64,000 nt of DNA from CAIJXB01 sp964439595 (GTDB lineage: Bacteria > Chlamydiota > Chlamydiia > Chlamydiales > Rhabdochlamydiaceae), in assembly GCA_964439595.1 (NCBI GenBank), contig CAYTOK010000003.1, forward strand, positions 62,001-126,000, given 5' to 3'. The notes under the pieces were generated by a model. It did no database searches. It saw only the letters and a program-made list of their open reading frames with translations, and had not been told where the DNA came from. Position 1 is the stretch's first letter, and every line of letters starts with the position of its first letter. The translations under genes were made by a program, and so were the position numbers. This document shows, piece by piece, positions 43,001-50,735 of this stretch.

Positions 43001-44537
43001 TATCTATGCCTTTTGCTATCACATAGATAGAATTCATGCGAAATCCTGTTTCAGGGGCTCTAGCTTCATTAGATGGGGCATAGATTACAAGGCTTAGGTT
43101 TTTCTGTTCTGCAGGAAGAGCTGTGTAAGAGTCGTAGTCTAGAATAGGGAATACATCCGCCTGTAAATCAGGGTGGGTTGGATTCCAAGAAGATAGTATA
43201 AGATTTTTTATGTTTCTTACTTCAGCTTCTGCAATAGCGCTTAATCTAAACGCTAAAAAACTACTGCTTTCAGTTAAAGAAGAAAGAGGGATTTGATATT
43301 TCCCTTTTATAGGTACAATAGTTTCATCTGTTTGACGCGCTATATAGGCTAGCTCGTTGAATAAAAATTGTTCAGTTTTTTCTAGGATTTTATTGTTTTG
43401 CTGAGCGAGACTTTCTTGAAATTGGATTATATCGGAATATAAATTGAGAGTAATTGTCTCGTTTTGGAGATCTACCTGGATAGACTCAATAAAAGGGTTT
43501 CGACCTGCTAAAGGAAGAGTTTGTAAAGAGGAGTCACTTGTTAGGTTTTGAAGGTCGGGCTTTATATTGGAATAGGTCCATGGAGAGCCTTCTGAAGAGA
43601 CGTTGACTCCGTATGTTCTTAAAAGAGACGCTGCATTTTTACAAAGAGTAATTCTAGAGGTAAGAACTTCTTTAAGTTGTACTTTTGTAGAGTCTAGATA
43701 TTGGCCCTGTTCTTTTAGTGTTGAAGCTTCTTGCGTGATAGTTTGGACTTCTTCTTTTAAAAAATCTGCAGTTGCTTCGATTTTTCCAGCAATCTTTTCT
43801 ACGTTTTTCCCCGTTTTTTGCGCAAATGAAGAAAAAAATCGCTTTGTGATTGCGGGATTGTCTCCGAAAGATTGTATGAAAGATACAAGGTTGTCTGAGA
43901 GCATTAAAGAAAGTTCTGTTCGAAGTGCTGAGTCATTAGTTGCTAGTAGAGCTTCAGCAAATTGGGCGTTTTGCGTCATGCCCCCAGTTGCTAGAGCAAT
44001 TTGTAAAACTCTATCGGAAATGAGAGCTTGATAAAGGGGGGTTGGCTTTCCTGTTGCATCAAATTTTGCAGAAAATTCAAACAAAGATTTCCCTTCATTT
44101 TTTGCAAGATTTAAAGGGATATTTCTTTTGATTTTAACGGTTTTATTATCTTTATTAGTTTCTGTTCCGTACAAAGAGAGCTGGGATGGTGTGAAAGGAA
44201 TTAAAGCTCCGGCACGGGGAAGATACGTTTTCAAAATTTGCGCTTCTTTTTCTGAAGAAAAAGTGACCAGAAGAAGTTCTTGACTTTCTGGATCTTGTGA
44301 AATTGTTTGAGGGCTAATTTTTAATAGCTTGCAAAAAGAATTTATCCAGGAAATAGCTTGAGGTTCTAGATCGTTAATTCTTTTAGTGATTTGAAGGGAG
44401 ATTTCAGTGGCTTTAGGCTCTGTAACAGGAGAGTTTAGAGGTTTCGTATAAAAAAAAACTGTAGGTAAAATGTTGTAGACTGTCAAAGCGGTAACGATTA
44501 AAATCAGTGTTAGTTGCCATTTTTTTTTCTTTTGCAT
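40008..44537 (-). CDS. secDF: Fused protein-export membrane protein SecDF
   Basis: A single 1509-residue protein joining SecD and SecF, which use the proton gradient to help SecYEG-SecA export. SecD part: one N-terminal helix (about 8-27), a very long periplasmic region (about 30-980) with the P1 core (HWGLDLSGGKTVQIEL), then five helices with VGMAVDANVLVFERIREE. SecF part: helix about 1190, GMDFTGGYSLNLEL, then helices with NDTIIVFDRIREE. The conserved Asp and Arg are present. The periplasmic region before the SecD core (about 30-640) is far larger than in E. coli, as in other Chlamydiota. aaggatt precedes the ATG. Confidence 0.93.
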   Translation of the reverse strand: MQKKKKWQLTLILIVTALTVYNILPTVFFYTKPLNSPVTEPKATEISLQITKRINDLEPQAISWINSFCKLLKISPQTISQDPESQELLLVTFSSEKEAQILKTYLPRAGALIPFTPSQLSLYGTETNKDNKTVKIKRNIPLNLAKNEGKSLFEFSAKFDATGKPTPLYQALISDRVLQIALATGGMTQNAQFAEALLATNDSALRTELSLMLSDNLVSFIQSFGDNPAITKRFFSSFAQKTGKNVEKIAGKIEATADFLKEEVQTITQEASTLKEQGQYLDSTKVQLKEVLTSRITLCKNAASLLRTYGVNVSSEGSPWTYSNIKPDLQNLTSDSSLQTLPLAGRNPFIESIQVDLQNETITLNLYSDIIQFQESLAQQNNKILEKTEQFLFNELAYIARQTDETIVPIKGKYQIPLSSLTESSSFLAFRLSAIAEAEVRNIKNLILSSWNPTHPDLQADVFPILDYDSYTALPAEQKNLSLVIYAPSNEARAPETGFRMNSIYVIAKGIDKILKKIKEDSSSKDSQNFLQDFQNLKLLLSKSGYMGYEGSLLSVSKEFAGDFIFESPDYFQNVLAASREAFTVKGTKRYAVLDFSNVEQRILTENKIDTAIHEDLLKWRDDYRAAQLSIKGVSRFDVPKPTKSALLSNLALSATRYFRGDDRKILHWGLDLSGGKTVQIELRDSNNRPVTNEADIKQGINELYARVNKMGVSEVSIRQEGDLITLDFPGSQNLSAAELVKASSMFFHVVNEKFTPNNTNLASSVNKFLQEVWNEAVVTNHKSAEEIHRIACKHLYGEALDPEMIQPRSEAARLLYDQGLRLSLPTDTNTSNLFNDTYSKVSLLRGDDYTQWQGQTHPLLIVFRNFALEGSNLRNVRSSYDPSRGNFLSFDISGSYTSKEGIKINPREDFSAWTTPFSKEKISGTVNGQISHNHGWRMAVILNGTIVSSPTLDSPLKDSAMITGSFSQREINQLEADLKAGSLSFTPKILSEKNVSPELGSKERSMGIWATIIALILVIGVMSGYYKLSGVVASVAVIFNILIMWATLQNIQATLTLASLAGLILTVGMAVDANVLVFERIREEFASTGRIGSAVQAGYKKAFSAILDSNVTTIIAALILLQFDSGPVKGFAVTLIIGILSSMFTALFVTKYFFSAWIQNPKHKSLEMLNWFTARKFDFLRYGKPAMITSILIIVFGCMLFAGQRHSIFGMDFTGGYSLNLELTPLKDLSYRQVVENALVQAGAKPQEVQVRELSPENSVKIFLSESLTQPGRPLAELSTSTDNGVNPQITWVITSLQKANVQLTDASIAGATQNWSEVSGQMSQSMRNSAIIGLLIALFCIFIYITIRFEFKYAISATICLAHDLFFTLAAIALLHALGVPVQIDLTTIAALMTIAGYSLNDTIIVFDRIREEALDMHRGAKKNTLPSLINKALNVTLSRTVLTSGTTLLVLIPLIAMGGSTIFGFTLVMAIGIIFGTLSSLFIAAPLMLIFHEREEKKQQRIALNS

Positions 44538-44829
44538 AATCCTTAAGGTCCTCTAAGTGATATGATTGAATGGAATCAGTCTTGTGAGGAGCTTACATAA
44601 AAGCGAGAATATGTTTCCGGCACCCTTCACAGACAGCTATAAAAAATTGTACTGTTTAGAAGGATATCGATAGAGTAGGATTCTGTCTAGTGAAATAAAA
44701 CAGGAGTGGCTATTCTTGGTAAGAAAAATGGCGTATTCACTGAAATTTTTCTTTGAGTTCTGTTTTTTTTGTTATTGGTTTTTTTAATTACAATTCTTTT
44801 GTAAATGTCATTATTTTGGGATTTTTAAT

Positions 44830-45717
44830 ATGATTTATTTTGGATTAGTTTTTGTTTGTAGTGCATTTCAGTTACCGCAGGCTTTTTCTGTAAAGCAAGT
44901 TCAGGAAGAACGTTTGCAAAGAGAAGATGCCTTATCAATATATTTTGCTAACTTAAAAAGTTTACAAGAAGAAGAGAAATGGCAAGAAATTATTGAGCTT
45001 GGATCTCTTGCTTTAGAAAAAAGTGAGGGTATAGAGCGTTTTCAGATCATAGACCAGCTTGTTTCTACGCATTTTCGATTAGGGAATTTTTCTCAGGCAA
45101 TGGAAAAAGCGGAGGAGTTGTCTACTTTAGGAGAAAGACTTGGAGATCCTATTTTAGTGATAAATAGTTTATACAAGCTTTCTGCAGTGGTAAGAGGAAA
45201 TGCTGGGAGTATGTTAGATAGTCAGGTTCAAAGAAGGTTATTTGAAGAAGCTCGCTCTTTAGCAGCTAGAGCTTTAAGTCTTTATAGAGAATCTAAGATA
45301 GAAGATGTTATTTTAAAGGCTAAAATTCTTTTTAATGCTGGAGCTGCTGAGTGCGATGATGTCGAAGGTGACTATAAAAAGGGAATTGCAATGTACGAAG
45401 AAGCCTTAACTCTTTTTAAGACCTCTGAAGAAGAATTTTATATAGATTATCGCCAAAGGTTGCTGATTCGTCTTGGTAAGGCATATTTTTTACAGAATGA
45501 TCTGGGACGTACTCAAATAATCATTGATCAATTGGAAAGTCAGCTTTTAAAAAAGAGAACAGGAATGCATTTCAGGTATCTAAAAGCGCAGCTACTTCGT
45601 GCTAAAAATTTAAAGAGTCAAGCTTTACAAGAAGCTGAAATAGGATTGAAGATTGGGGTGGAGCTGGAAGCGAAGGCGGATATTGCGCGTTTTCAAAATT
45701 TTCTTCTTGAAATTTAG
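44830..45717 (+). CDS. Exported TPR-like protein, function unknown
   Basis: A 295-residue, almost wholly helical protein with a hydrophobic N-terminus (about 1-19, likely signal peptide ending at QAFS). Tetratricopeptide-like pairs are visible: KWQEIIELGSLALEKSE, FSQAMEKAEELSTLGE, YKKGIAMYEEALTLFK and LKSQALQEAEIGLKIG. TPR proteins mediate protein-protein contacts; here in the periplasm or outer membrane. No catalytic motif. It stands upstream of the purA remnant and the uppS operon, about where the uncharacterised CT449 sits in C. trachomatis, but I cannot claim homology. Confidence 0.65.
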   Translation: MIYFGLVFVCSAFQLPQAFSVKQVQEERLQREDALSIYFANLKSLQEEEKWQEIIELGSLALEKSEGIERFQIIDQLVSTHFRLGNFSQAMEKAEELSTLGERLGDPILVINSLYKLSAVVRGNAGSMLDSQVQRRLFEEARSLAARALSLYRESKIEDVILKAKILFNAGAAECDDVEGDYKKGIAMYEEALTLFKTSEEEFYIDYRQRLLIRLGKAYFLQNDLGRTQIIIDQLESQLLKKRTGMHFRYLKAQLLRAKNLKSQALQEAEIGLKIGVELEAKADIARFQNFLLEI

Positions 45718-45804
45718 ATGTCTAGAATTGTGATTCGATTATTTCTATAATTAGGAGGATCAGGTATAGTGTGTTACGTAATGTGTGTTTTTTAAGGAGA
45801 AAGC

Positions 45805-46089
45805 ATGTCTGGGTTAATTGTAGTAGGTGTTCAGTGGAGATATGAGCTGGGAGGTGCGATCCTAGGTACACCCCCTGCAACGACTTCCCTATGGCTTTTT
45901 GCTCGTCCTATATATGAAGAAGTAGAGGGTTGGAAGAAGGATACGAAAAAGGTAACGGCTTATGAAGAGTTGCTCCCTCAGGCCAAGGCTTATTTAAATA
46001 GGTTGGAAAAGCTATGTAATATTCCCATCTCTTTTATTTCGTATGGACCCGAAAGAGAAAAAACCTTTCAAATATTACCGGTATTTTAG
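45805..46089 (+). pseudogene. purA: Adenylosuccinate synthetase (purA) remnant with large internal deletion
   Basis: A 94-codon frame that joins the two ends of PurA. Residues 1-19 (MSGLIVVGVQWRYELGGAI) align to the PurA start, where WGDEGKGKI is expected, but the catalytic Asp and the GKGK loop are lost (WRYELGGAI, same length). From about residue 22 on, PPATTSLWLFARPIYEEVEGW and then FISYGPEREKT match the last 70 or so residues (FPAS...PVYEEMPGW; FSVGPDR). Some 340 middle residues are absent, so AMP synthesis from IMP is impossible. The ribosome site aaggagaaa is intact, and uppS starts 8 bp after its stop; possible retention as a coupling leader is speculation. Confidence 0.75.
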
Positions 46090-46096
46090 TGTAACT

Positions 46097-46873
46097 ATGA
46101 GCTTTTTATTTACCAATACATCGATAGAAACAGGCTGTGACTTAAAGGAGAAAGTACTAGAATCTTCTCCTGTGGATGTTCCAAGACATATTGCAATCGT
46201 TATGGATGGTAATAGAAGGTGGGCTAAAAAAAGAGGGCTTCCGGCTACATATGGGCACTGGAAGGGGTCTGATGTTATTGCTAAGATTGTACGTTTTGCT
46301 TCGCAGTTAGGGGTGAAAGTATTGACTTTGTATGCTTTTTCTACAGAAAATTGGAAGAGATCTCAAGAAGAAGTAGACGAGTTAATGAAACTCATTTCTT
46401 TTTATTTGCACAAGAATATGCAGTTTATGGAAGAAGAGTCGGTTAGGTTAGAGACCATTGGAGATTTGGCATTATTACCAGAGTCTGTGCAAGAGACTAT
46501 TGCGGTTGCTAAGAAAAAAACAGCAAAAGGGTCTCAGATAACATTGGTATTAGCTTTGAATTACGGTGGACGGGATGAAATAAAGCGTGCTTTCGTTAAA
46601 ATAGCAAACGATCTTGAAGAAGGGAAGCTACAAAAAAAAGATATTTCAGAAAATCTTATTTCTACCTATTTAGATACGGCGAGCTTGGGAGGAGATCCTG
46701 ATCTTTTTATTCGTACCAGCGGGGAAAAACGATTTAGCAATTTTCTTCTTTGGCAAATATCGTATGCTGAAGTATATATGACTGAGGTGCTATGGCCTGA
46801 TTTTACTCCTAGCGATTTATTAGATGCAATTAAAGAATTTCAAAAAAGAAGCAGAAGGCTTGGTGGAGCATGA
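46097..46873 (+). CDS. uppS: Undecaprenyl pyrophosphate synthase (isoprenyl transferase)
   Basis: UppS adds isopentenyl units to farnesyl-PP to make the C55 lipid carrier for peptidoglycan-type and LPS sugars. The 258 residues show HIAIVMDGNRRWAKKRG (catalytic Asp), YAFSTENWKRS, LNYGGRDEI and FIRTSGEKRFSNFLLWQI. The longer frame from 46043 overlaps the purA remnant; I prefer ATG 46097, just after the remnant's stop, though it lacks a good ribosome site, so translational coupling is likely. It overlaps cdsA by 4 bases (ATGA). uppS-cdsA-cmk-plsC order matches C. trachomatis CT450-453 from memory. Confidence 0.94.
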   Translation: MSFLFTNTSIETGCDLKEKVLESSPVDVPRHIAIVMDGNRRWAKKRGLPATYGHWKGSDVIAKIVRFASQLGVKVLTLYAFSTENWKRSQEEVDELMKLISFYLHKNMQFMEEESVRLETIGDLALLPESVQETIAVAKKKTAKGSQITLVLALNYGGRDEIKRAFVKIANDLEEGKLQKKDISENLISTYLDTASLGGDPDLFIRTSGEKRFSNFLLWQISYAEVYMTEVLWPDFTPSDLLDAIKEFQKRSRRLGGA

Positions 46874-47736
46874 TTCGTAAAAATTTAACTGATTTAAAAA
46901 AGAGATTAGCAGTTTCTTCTATAGCTTGTTTGGTGATTGCCTCTTTGGTAGTTTTTTCTCATCTTTTTTTTGTACAAATACTTCTTGTATTATTAGTTGC
47001 GGGATTAGCAGGTGTGGGCGTTTGGGAATATGTCCAATTTGCTAAGGCAAAAGATCTTCAGCCTGCAGTAAAGTCTATGGTTGCTATCGCGGTTGCCCTT
47101 GTTTTTGCTTTTTTCTCTGCGCATAAAATGATTGTGGTTTCCCAAATGCCAACAATTGTTTTGGCTTTTAGCGCCGTAATTTTTTTTCTTATCCATTTTA
47201 AAGATAGAAGTGACGCTATTTTGCATGTGGCCGTCGAGTTTTTTGGTGTGTGTTATGTTGCTGTCCCTTTGAGTTTTATGTTAGCTATTATATATCCAAT
47301 TTCTCTAACAGGAATGTCTTGGGATGGTAGATGGTGGCTTGTATACCTTATTTTAGTTACTAAGGTAACAGATGTTGGAGCGTATTTTGTTGGAAGACTT
47401 TGGGGTCGCGTTAAGTTAGCTCCTGCTTTAAGCCCTAAAAAAACAGTGGAGGGCGCTGTTGCTGGTTTTATTTGTGCTGTTCTTTTTAGCATTCTTATGA
47501 GCCTCTTAGGAGGAGTTTTTTCTTCTTCGTTATTTGTATTACCTTTACCTGCTGCAATTATTTTAGGCGCGTGTATTGGCATTGCAGGACAAGTTGGTGA
47601 TTTAGCAGAGTCTCTTTTAAAAAGAGATGCTGTAGTAAAAGACAGTAATGCTCTTCCTGGACTTGGTGGCGTTTTGGATATGGTGGATTCTCTTTTACTG
47701 ACGGCTCCCATTGTCTATTTTTATTTAAAACTTTAG
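46870..47736 (+). CDS. cdsA: Phosphatidate cytidylyltransferase (CDP-diacylglycerol synthase)
   Basis: CdsA converts phosphatidate and CTP to CDP-diacylglycerol, the branch point for phosphatidylglycerol and phosphatidylethanolamine synthesis. The 288 residues form about eight membrane helices. The signature is complete: SPKKTVEGAVAG, then GQVGDLAESLLKRDAVVKDS and PGLGGVLDMVDSLLL, with the conserved Asp pair. It is translationally coupled to uppS and followed by cmk after 8 bp. Confidence 0.94.
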   Translation: MIRKNLTDLKKRLAVSSIACLVIASLVVFSHLFFVQILLVLLVAGLAGVGVWEYVQFAKAKDLQPAVKSMVAIAVALVFAFFSAHKMIVVSQMPTIVLAFSAVIFFLIHFKDRSDAILHVAVEFFGVCYVAVPLSFMLAIIYPISLTGMSWDGRWWLVYLILVTKVTDVGAYFVGRLWGRVKLAPALSPKKTVEGAVAGFICAVLFSILMSLLGGVFSSSLFVLPLPAAIILGACIGIAGQVGDLAESLLKRDAVVKDSNALPGLGGVLDMVDSLLLTAPIVYFYLKL

Positions 47737-47744
47737 GACCCTCT

Positions 47745-48398
47745 ATGATTATTACTATTGATGGCCCTTCTGGCACCGGAAAGTCTACCGTGGCAAGACT
47801 TTTGGCTAAGAAGCTCGGTTTTCATTTTTTTGATACAGGGGCTCTTTATAGAGCATTTGCTTGGTGGCTTTTTTCTCAAAATATTTCGCTAGATAGAGCA
47901 AAAGAAGGCCTAGCTTCCTTTGTTTTTCGTATAGGGGGAAATCAGGAAGTAAAAAGATACTATGTAAATGAGATAGATGTAACTGAGGATATTCGTACAA
48001 AGACTATTACAGAAGCAGCCTCTAGTATAGCGCGAATTAAAGAAGTTAGAGAGGACTTTCTTCCCATACAAAGAGCTTTTGGAAGAAAATATGACTCGGT
48101 ATTTGAAGGAAGAGATTTAGGGAGTGTGGTTTTTCCTGACGCAGACAAAAAGTTTTTTTTAACGGCAAGTCCTGAAGTTCGTGCTGAAAGACGTTACAAG
48201 GAGCTTTTGTTAAAAAATGTAAAAGAGCCTTTAACTAAAGAAGAGGTTTTTGAAGACATGCAAGTAAGAGATCATCAAGATTCCTCTAGAAAGATAGCCC
48301 CTCTTGTTTGTCCTGAAGGTGCTTTTCTTCTTGATACATCAGGATTATCTGCTGAGGAGGTCGTCGATTCTCTTATTAATAATTTAAAGCAAAGGTAG
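47745..48398 (+). CDS. cmk: Cytidylate kinase
   Basis: Cmk phosphorylates CMP and dCMP, recycling the CMP released by CDP-diacylglycerol-dependent phospholipid synthesis. The 217 residues begin with the P-loop IDGPSGTGKSTVA; DTGALYRAFAW, EGRDLGSVVFPDADKKFFLTA and QVRDHQDSSRK are CMP-kinase signatures. The length is typical (E. coli 227). Its place between cdsA and plsC links nucleotide recycling with membrane lipid synthesis. Confidence 0.96.
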   Translation: MIITIDGPSGTGKSTVARLLAKKLGFHFFDTGALYRAFAWWLFSQNISLDRAKEGLASFVFRIGGNQEVKRYYVNEIDVTEDIRTKTITEAASSIARIKEVREDFLPIQRAFGRKYDSVFEGRDLGSVVFPDADKKFFLTASPEVRAERRYKELLLKNVKEPLTKEEVFEDMQVRDHQDSSRKIAPLVCPEGAFLLDTSGLSAEEVVDSLINNLKQR

Positions 48399-48405
48399 GA
48401 GACAG

Positions 48406-49056
48406 GTGCAGGGGTGGTTAAAAAATTCTAAAAATAGCTTCTATAAGATCATATTATTCTTAGTATATTGGTTTTTTAAAATTATGTATCGACATAAAAT
48501 TTATGGAGCTGAGTCCTTTTATCCTGGTGCAGCCATTTTAGCTGCCAACCATGTTTCTTTTTATGATCCTCCTCTTCTTTCTATTTCAACTCCGTATGAA
48601 GTGCATTTTCTAGCACGAAAAACTCTTTTTGATGTTCCTGTTTTCTCTGCGCTTATTCGTCGATTAAATGCCCATCCGGTATCTGGTAAGGCACAGGATG
48701 TTGCTGTTTTTAAAACAGTCGTGCGTTTAATGAAACAGGGGAAAAAAGTAATTATTTTTCCTGAAGGCAGACGTTCTAAAAATGGAGTTCTTCAGCCGAT
48801 TAAGCCAGGGATTTCTGTATTTATTTCTAGAACGGGAGCTGCTGTGATACCTGCTTATTTGCATGGTACTTTTTCTGTGTGGCCAAGTAAAAAGAAGTTT
48901 CCTAAGCTTTTTGGTAAAACTGCTTGTGTATTTGGAAAGCCTATACATTTTTCTTCGAGTGCTACGCAAGAAGAGGTGGCATCTCAGATTGAAGCTTCTA
49001 TTTTATCGTTAAAAGATTGGTATGAAAGAGGAGCCAAAGGCTCCCCTCATGAGTAA
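48406..49056 (+). CDS. plsC: 1-acyl-sn-glycerol-3-phosphate acyltransferase
   Basis: PlsC adds the second acyl chain to lysophosphatidate, giving phosphatidate for CdsA. The 216 residues begin at GTG 48406 with taggaga upstream. One N-terminal helix (about 12-30) anchors the protein; the catalytic motif is NHVSFYDPP (HxxxxD) and the glycerol-phosphate-binding motif is FPEGRRSKNG. Last gene of uppS-cdsA-cmk-plsC. It ends 2 bp before the convergent outer-membrane protein gene, and its last codons form a small GC-rich hairpin (ggagcc-aaa-ggctcc). Confidence 0.93.
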   Translation: MQGWLKNSKNSFYKIILFLVYWFFKIMYRHKIYGAESFYPGAAILAANHVSFYDPPLLSISTPYEVHFLARKTLFDVPVFSALIRRLNAHPVSGKAQDVAVFKTVVRLMKQGKKVIIFPEGRRSKNGVLQPIKPGISVFISRTGAAVIPAYLHGTFSVWPSKKKFPKLFGKTACVFGKPIHFSSSATQEEVASQIEASILSLKDWYERGAKGSPHE

Positions 49057-49058
49057 AA

Positions 49059-50099
49059 TTAAAAAGCAAGCCCTACTTGTGCAGTAAGTCCTTGCATCGT
49101 TAAATTTCCTGTGTTGTTGGCTATATTATTGATGTCTATTTGATTGTAGCCAATCCAAACTTGCTCTTCCCATCCTGCTTTTGCATAAAGCTGGTATCTT
49201 TCTTCTTTAAACCAAGTGGTATAAGAAACTCCTAACCCGGCCTCGATTATTGGAAGAATTGTGGAGTTACTGGTTTTAGAACATTGTTTAAAATCAAGAG
49301 AAGGGATGTTGGAGGAGTTATTGTTGTGAAAGTTGCTCCAAAGTGTGGTAACGGCAAAGTCTCCGTAGAGTCCAAAGTGGGGTGTTAGGTGCCATCCCGT
49401 GTCTACTCCAACTCTAATACCAACGCCGGATAGAGTTTGTTGGAAAAAAAGATGATTTTTTATGGGGGAAATAGCAAAAATAGTTCCTTCTTCTACAATT
49501 TTTACTTTTTCAAACATACGAGCCAATTTTAATCCAAATTGAGGTCTTAAGGTAAGTCTTTTACTAATAAAAAAATTGCGTCCAATTTCTATATCTAGAA
49601 TATTAAGTTGTTCTTTTCTAGAGACGGTTCCTTTTTTTAACACAGGGGTGAAGGGAATCCCAAGGTTTGAGATCACGTAATTGGCTGGTTTTGGTGTTTT
49701 TGCTGTAAAAGAGCTTTCTGTCCAAGGTTGATTAACCCAGGTATATTCAGCATAAGAATCCCATCCGTCAAATCCTAAATCTAGTCCAACTCCAAATTTA
49801 AATCCTGGTTCAAATTGAGTAGGAGCATGTCTTGCTCTATTGTTGACTGTGGCAAAAGTCGTGCCAGAAAGCTGCGATTTCCACCAAATGAAATCAGCGT
49901 CAATGATTAGCTCTAGGCCATTTTGTACAAGGGGAAGAACTGGAGGAGTAATTGTTCCTTTTGGTTGTTTAGTGATAGCTTCCTTAGGGGCTTTAATCGG
50001 GGTAGGAGCTATTGGAGTTGGTACAGGAAGGGGTTGTTCTGCAAATAGGCAGATAGAACCTGCACAGGCAAGTAGGGTATTTATGGTAAGTGATTTCAT
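49059..50099 (-). CDS. Lpg1974-family / MOMP-like outer-membrane protein
   Basis: A 346-residue predicted beta-barrel with signal peptide (about 1-20), a Pro-rich linker (PLPVPTPIAPTPIKAP) and a barrel of alternating amphipathic strands ending in LTAQVGLAF, the C-terminal Phe needed for BAM recognition. Strings such as LELIIDADFIWWKSQLSG and FEPGFKFGVGLDLGFDGWD are typical of the Lpg1974/MOMP-like porin-type proteins of Legionella and environmental Chlamydiota. Cysteines are few, unlike Chlamydia MOMP. Porin function is inferred. A promoter-like pair (TTGCAG, TACGAT) precedes it. Confidence 0.82.
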   Translation of the reverse strand: MKSLTINTLLACAGSICLFAEQPLPVPTPIAPTPIKAPKEAITKQPKGTITPPVLPLVQNGLELIIDADFIWWKSQLSGTTFATVNNRARHAPTQFEPGFKFGVGLDLGFDGWDSYAEYTWVNQPWTESSFTAKTPKPANYVISNLGIPFTPVLKKGTVSRKEQLNILDIEIGRNFFISKRLTLRPQFGLKLARMFEKVKIVEEGTIFAISPIKNHLFFQQTLSGVGIRVGVDTGWHLTPHFGLYGDFAVTTLWSNFHNNNSSNIPSLDFKQCSKTSNSTILPIIEAGLGVSYTTWFKEERYQLYAKAGWEEQVWIGYNQIDINNIANNTGNLTMQGLTAQVGLAF

Positions 50100-50137
50100 G
50101 ATGAAAAATCCTTTTTTGGTTATGTCGAAGTAGAGTC

Positions 50138-50166
50138 ATCGTAGGCAATGTTTTTTTTTGCTGCAA
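50138..50166 (-). promoter_or_regulatory. Candidate promoter of the MOMP-like gene
   Basis: On the minus strand TTGCAG (50166-50161) and TACGAT (50143-50138) are separated by 17 bases that include an A9 tract. Transcription would start about 30 bases before the ATG at 50099, with aagga as ribosome site. Confidence 0.4.
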
Positions 50167-50251
50167 GGTATTTTTGAATCCATCTCAAATAATTTGCTGA
50201 CTTTTATTTTTTATTTCAGCTATTGATTAAAATAAATAGTATGGAGGGTAT

Positions 50252-50485
50252 ATGTATTGGATTTTGTTGTGCGCTTTATCAGTGATATTTTGTGGTTGTT
50301 CTAAAAATGACTCCCAAGGAGAGCCGTATGTAATAGAGGGAGATGTCTACGAACCGGTAGATCCTCTATATTATGATGAGTATGATGATGACGATAGATA
50401 CGATCATCATGATGACGATCACCATGAAAGGGATGGGGATGGAGAACACGGGGAAGGAGGACGTGGAGGCGGTCACGGACGGTAA
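50252..50485 (+). CDS. His/Asp-rich small lipoprotein, probable metal-binding
   Basis: A 77-residue protein with lipoprotein signal (MYWILLCALSVIFCGC, lipobox FCGC, lipid on Cys16) and ggaggg upstream. The mature part starts acidic, then becomes a run dominated by Asp, His, Glu and Gly (YDDDDRYDHHDDDHHERDG, then GEHGEGGRGGGHGR). Eight His residues fall in the last 28 residues. Such tails bind Ni, Zn or Co in other bacteria, so metal storage or scavenging at the envelope is a reasonable inference. The gene ends 2 bp before the oppositely oriented tRNA-Leu. Family not recognised. Confidence 0.72.
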   Translation: MYWILLCALSVIFCGCSKNDSQGEPYVIEGDVYEPVDPLYYDEYDDDDRYDHHDDDHHERDGDGEHGEGGRGGGHGR

Positions 50486-50487
50486 AT

Positions 50488-50571
50488 TGCGGCCAAGATG
50501 ACTCGAACATCCACCAAGTTGCCCAGACTAGAACCTGAATCTAGCGCGTCTACCAATTCCGCCATGGCCGC
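50488..50571 (-). tRNA. tRNA-Leu (anticodon CAG)
   Basis: The minus strand folds as an 84-base type II tRNA. Acceptor stem GCGGCCA (50571-50565) pairs with TGGCCGC (50495-50489), with discriminator A at 50488. The D arm reads GGTAGACGCG, the anticodon stem CTAGA/TCTAG encloses TTCAGGT with anticodon CAG, and a T arm with TTCGAGTC follows. The long variable arm is typical of Leu. CCA is not encoded. CAG reads CUG codons. Confidence 0.95.
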
Positions 50572-50679
50572 AAAAGTAACCACAGTCTAGCAGATTTTTC
50601 TCTTTAAATCTACTCGTTTTTTCTGAGTTTATTTAAAGAGTGTGTAGAGATTAGTAATTTTTTGTTTTTTGGTTTCTAA

Positions 50680-50719
50680 CAAAGGGGAGGTATTGGATAA
50701 TCTCCTCCCCTTTGTTTTT
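50680..50719 (+). terminator. Strong terminator hairpin
   Basis: An 11-bp perfect stem caaaggggagg (50680-50690) / cctcccctttg (50704-50714) is followed by ttttt on the plus strand. It could end transcripts from the His-rich lipoprotein gene; on the minus strand it lies just beyond the 154-residue gene but lacks a T run. Confidence 0.7.
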
Positions 50720-50735
50720 GGATTTTTTTGGTTGG

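Noticed and set aside
43603..44031. Plus-strand 142-codon frame opposite secDF
   Set aside because: It lies entirely inside the secDF coding region on the other strand, without a ribosome site.
47253..47711. Long minus-strand frame opposite cdsA
   Set aside because: cdsA on the plus strand has the complete family signature; the antisense frame is a by-product of its codon use.
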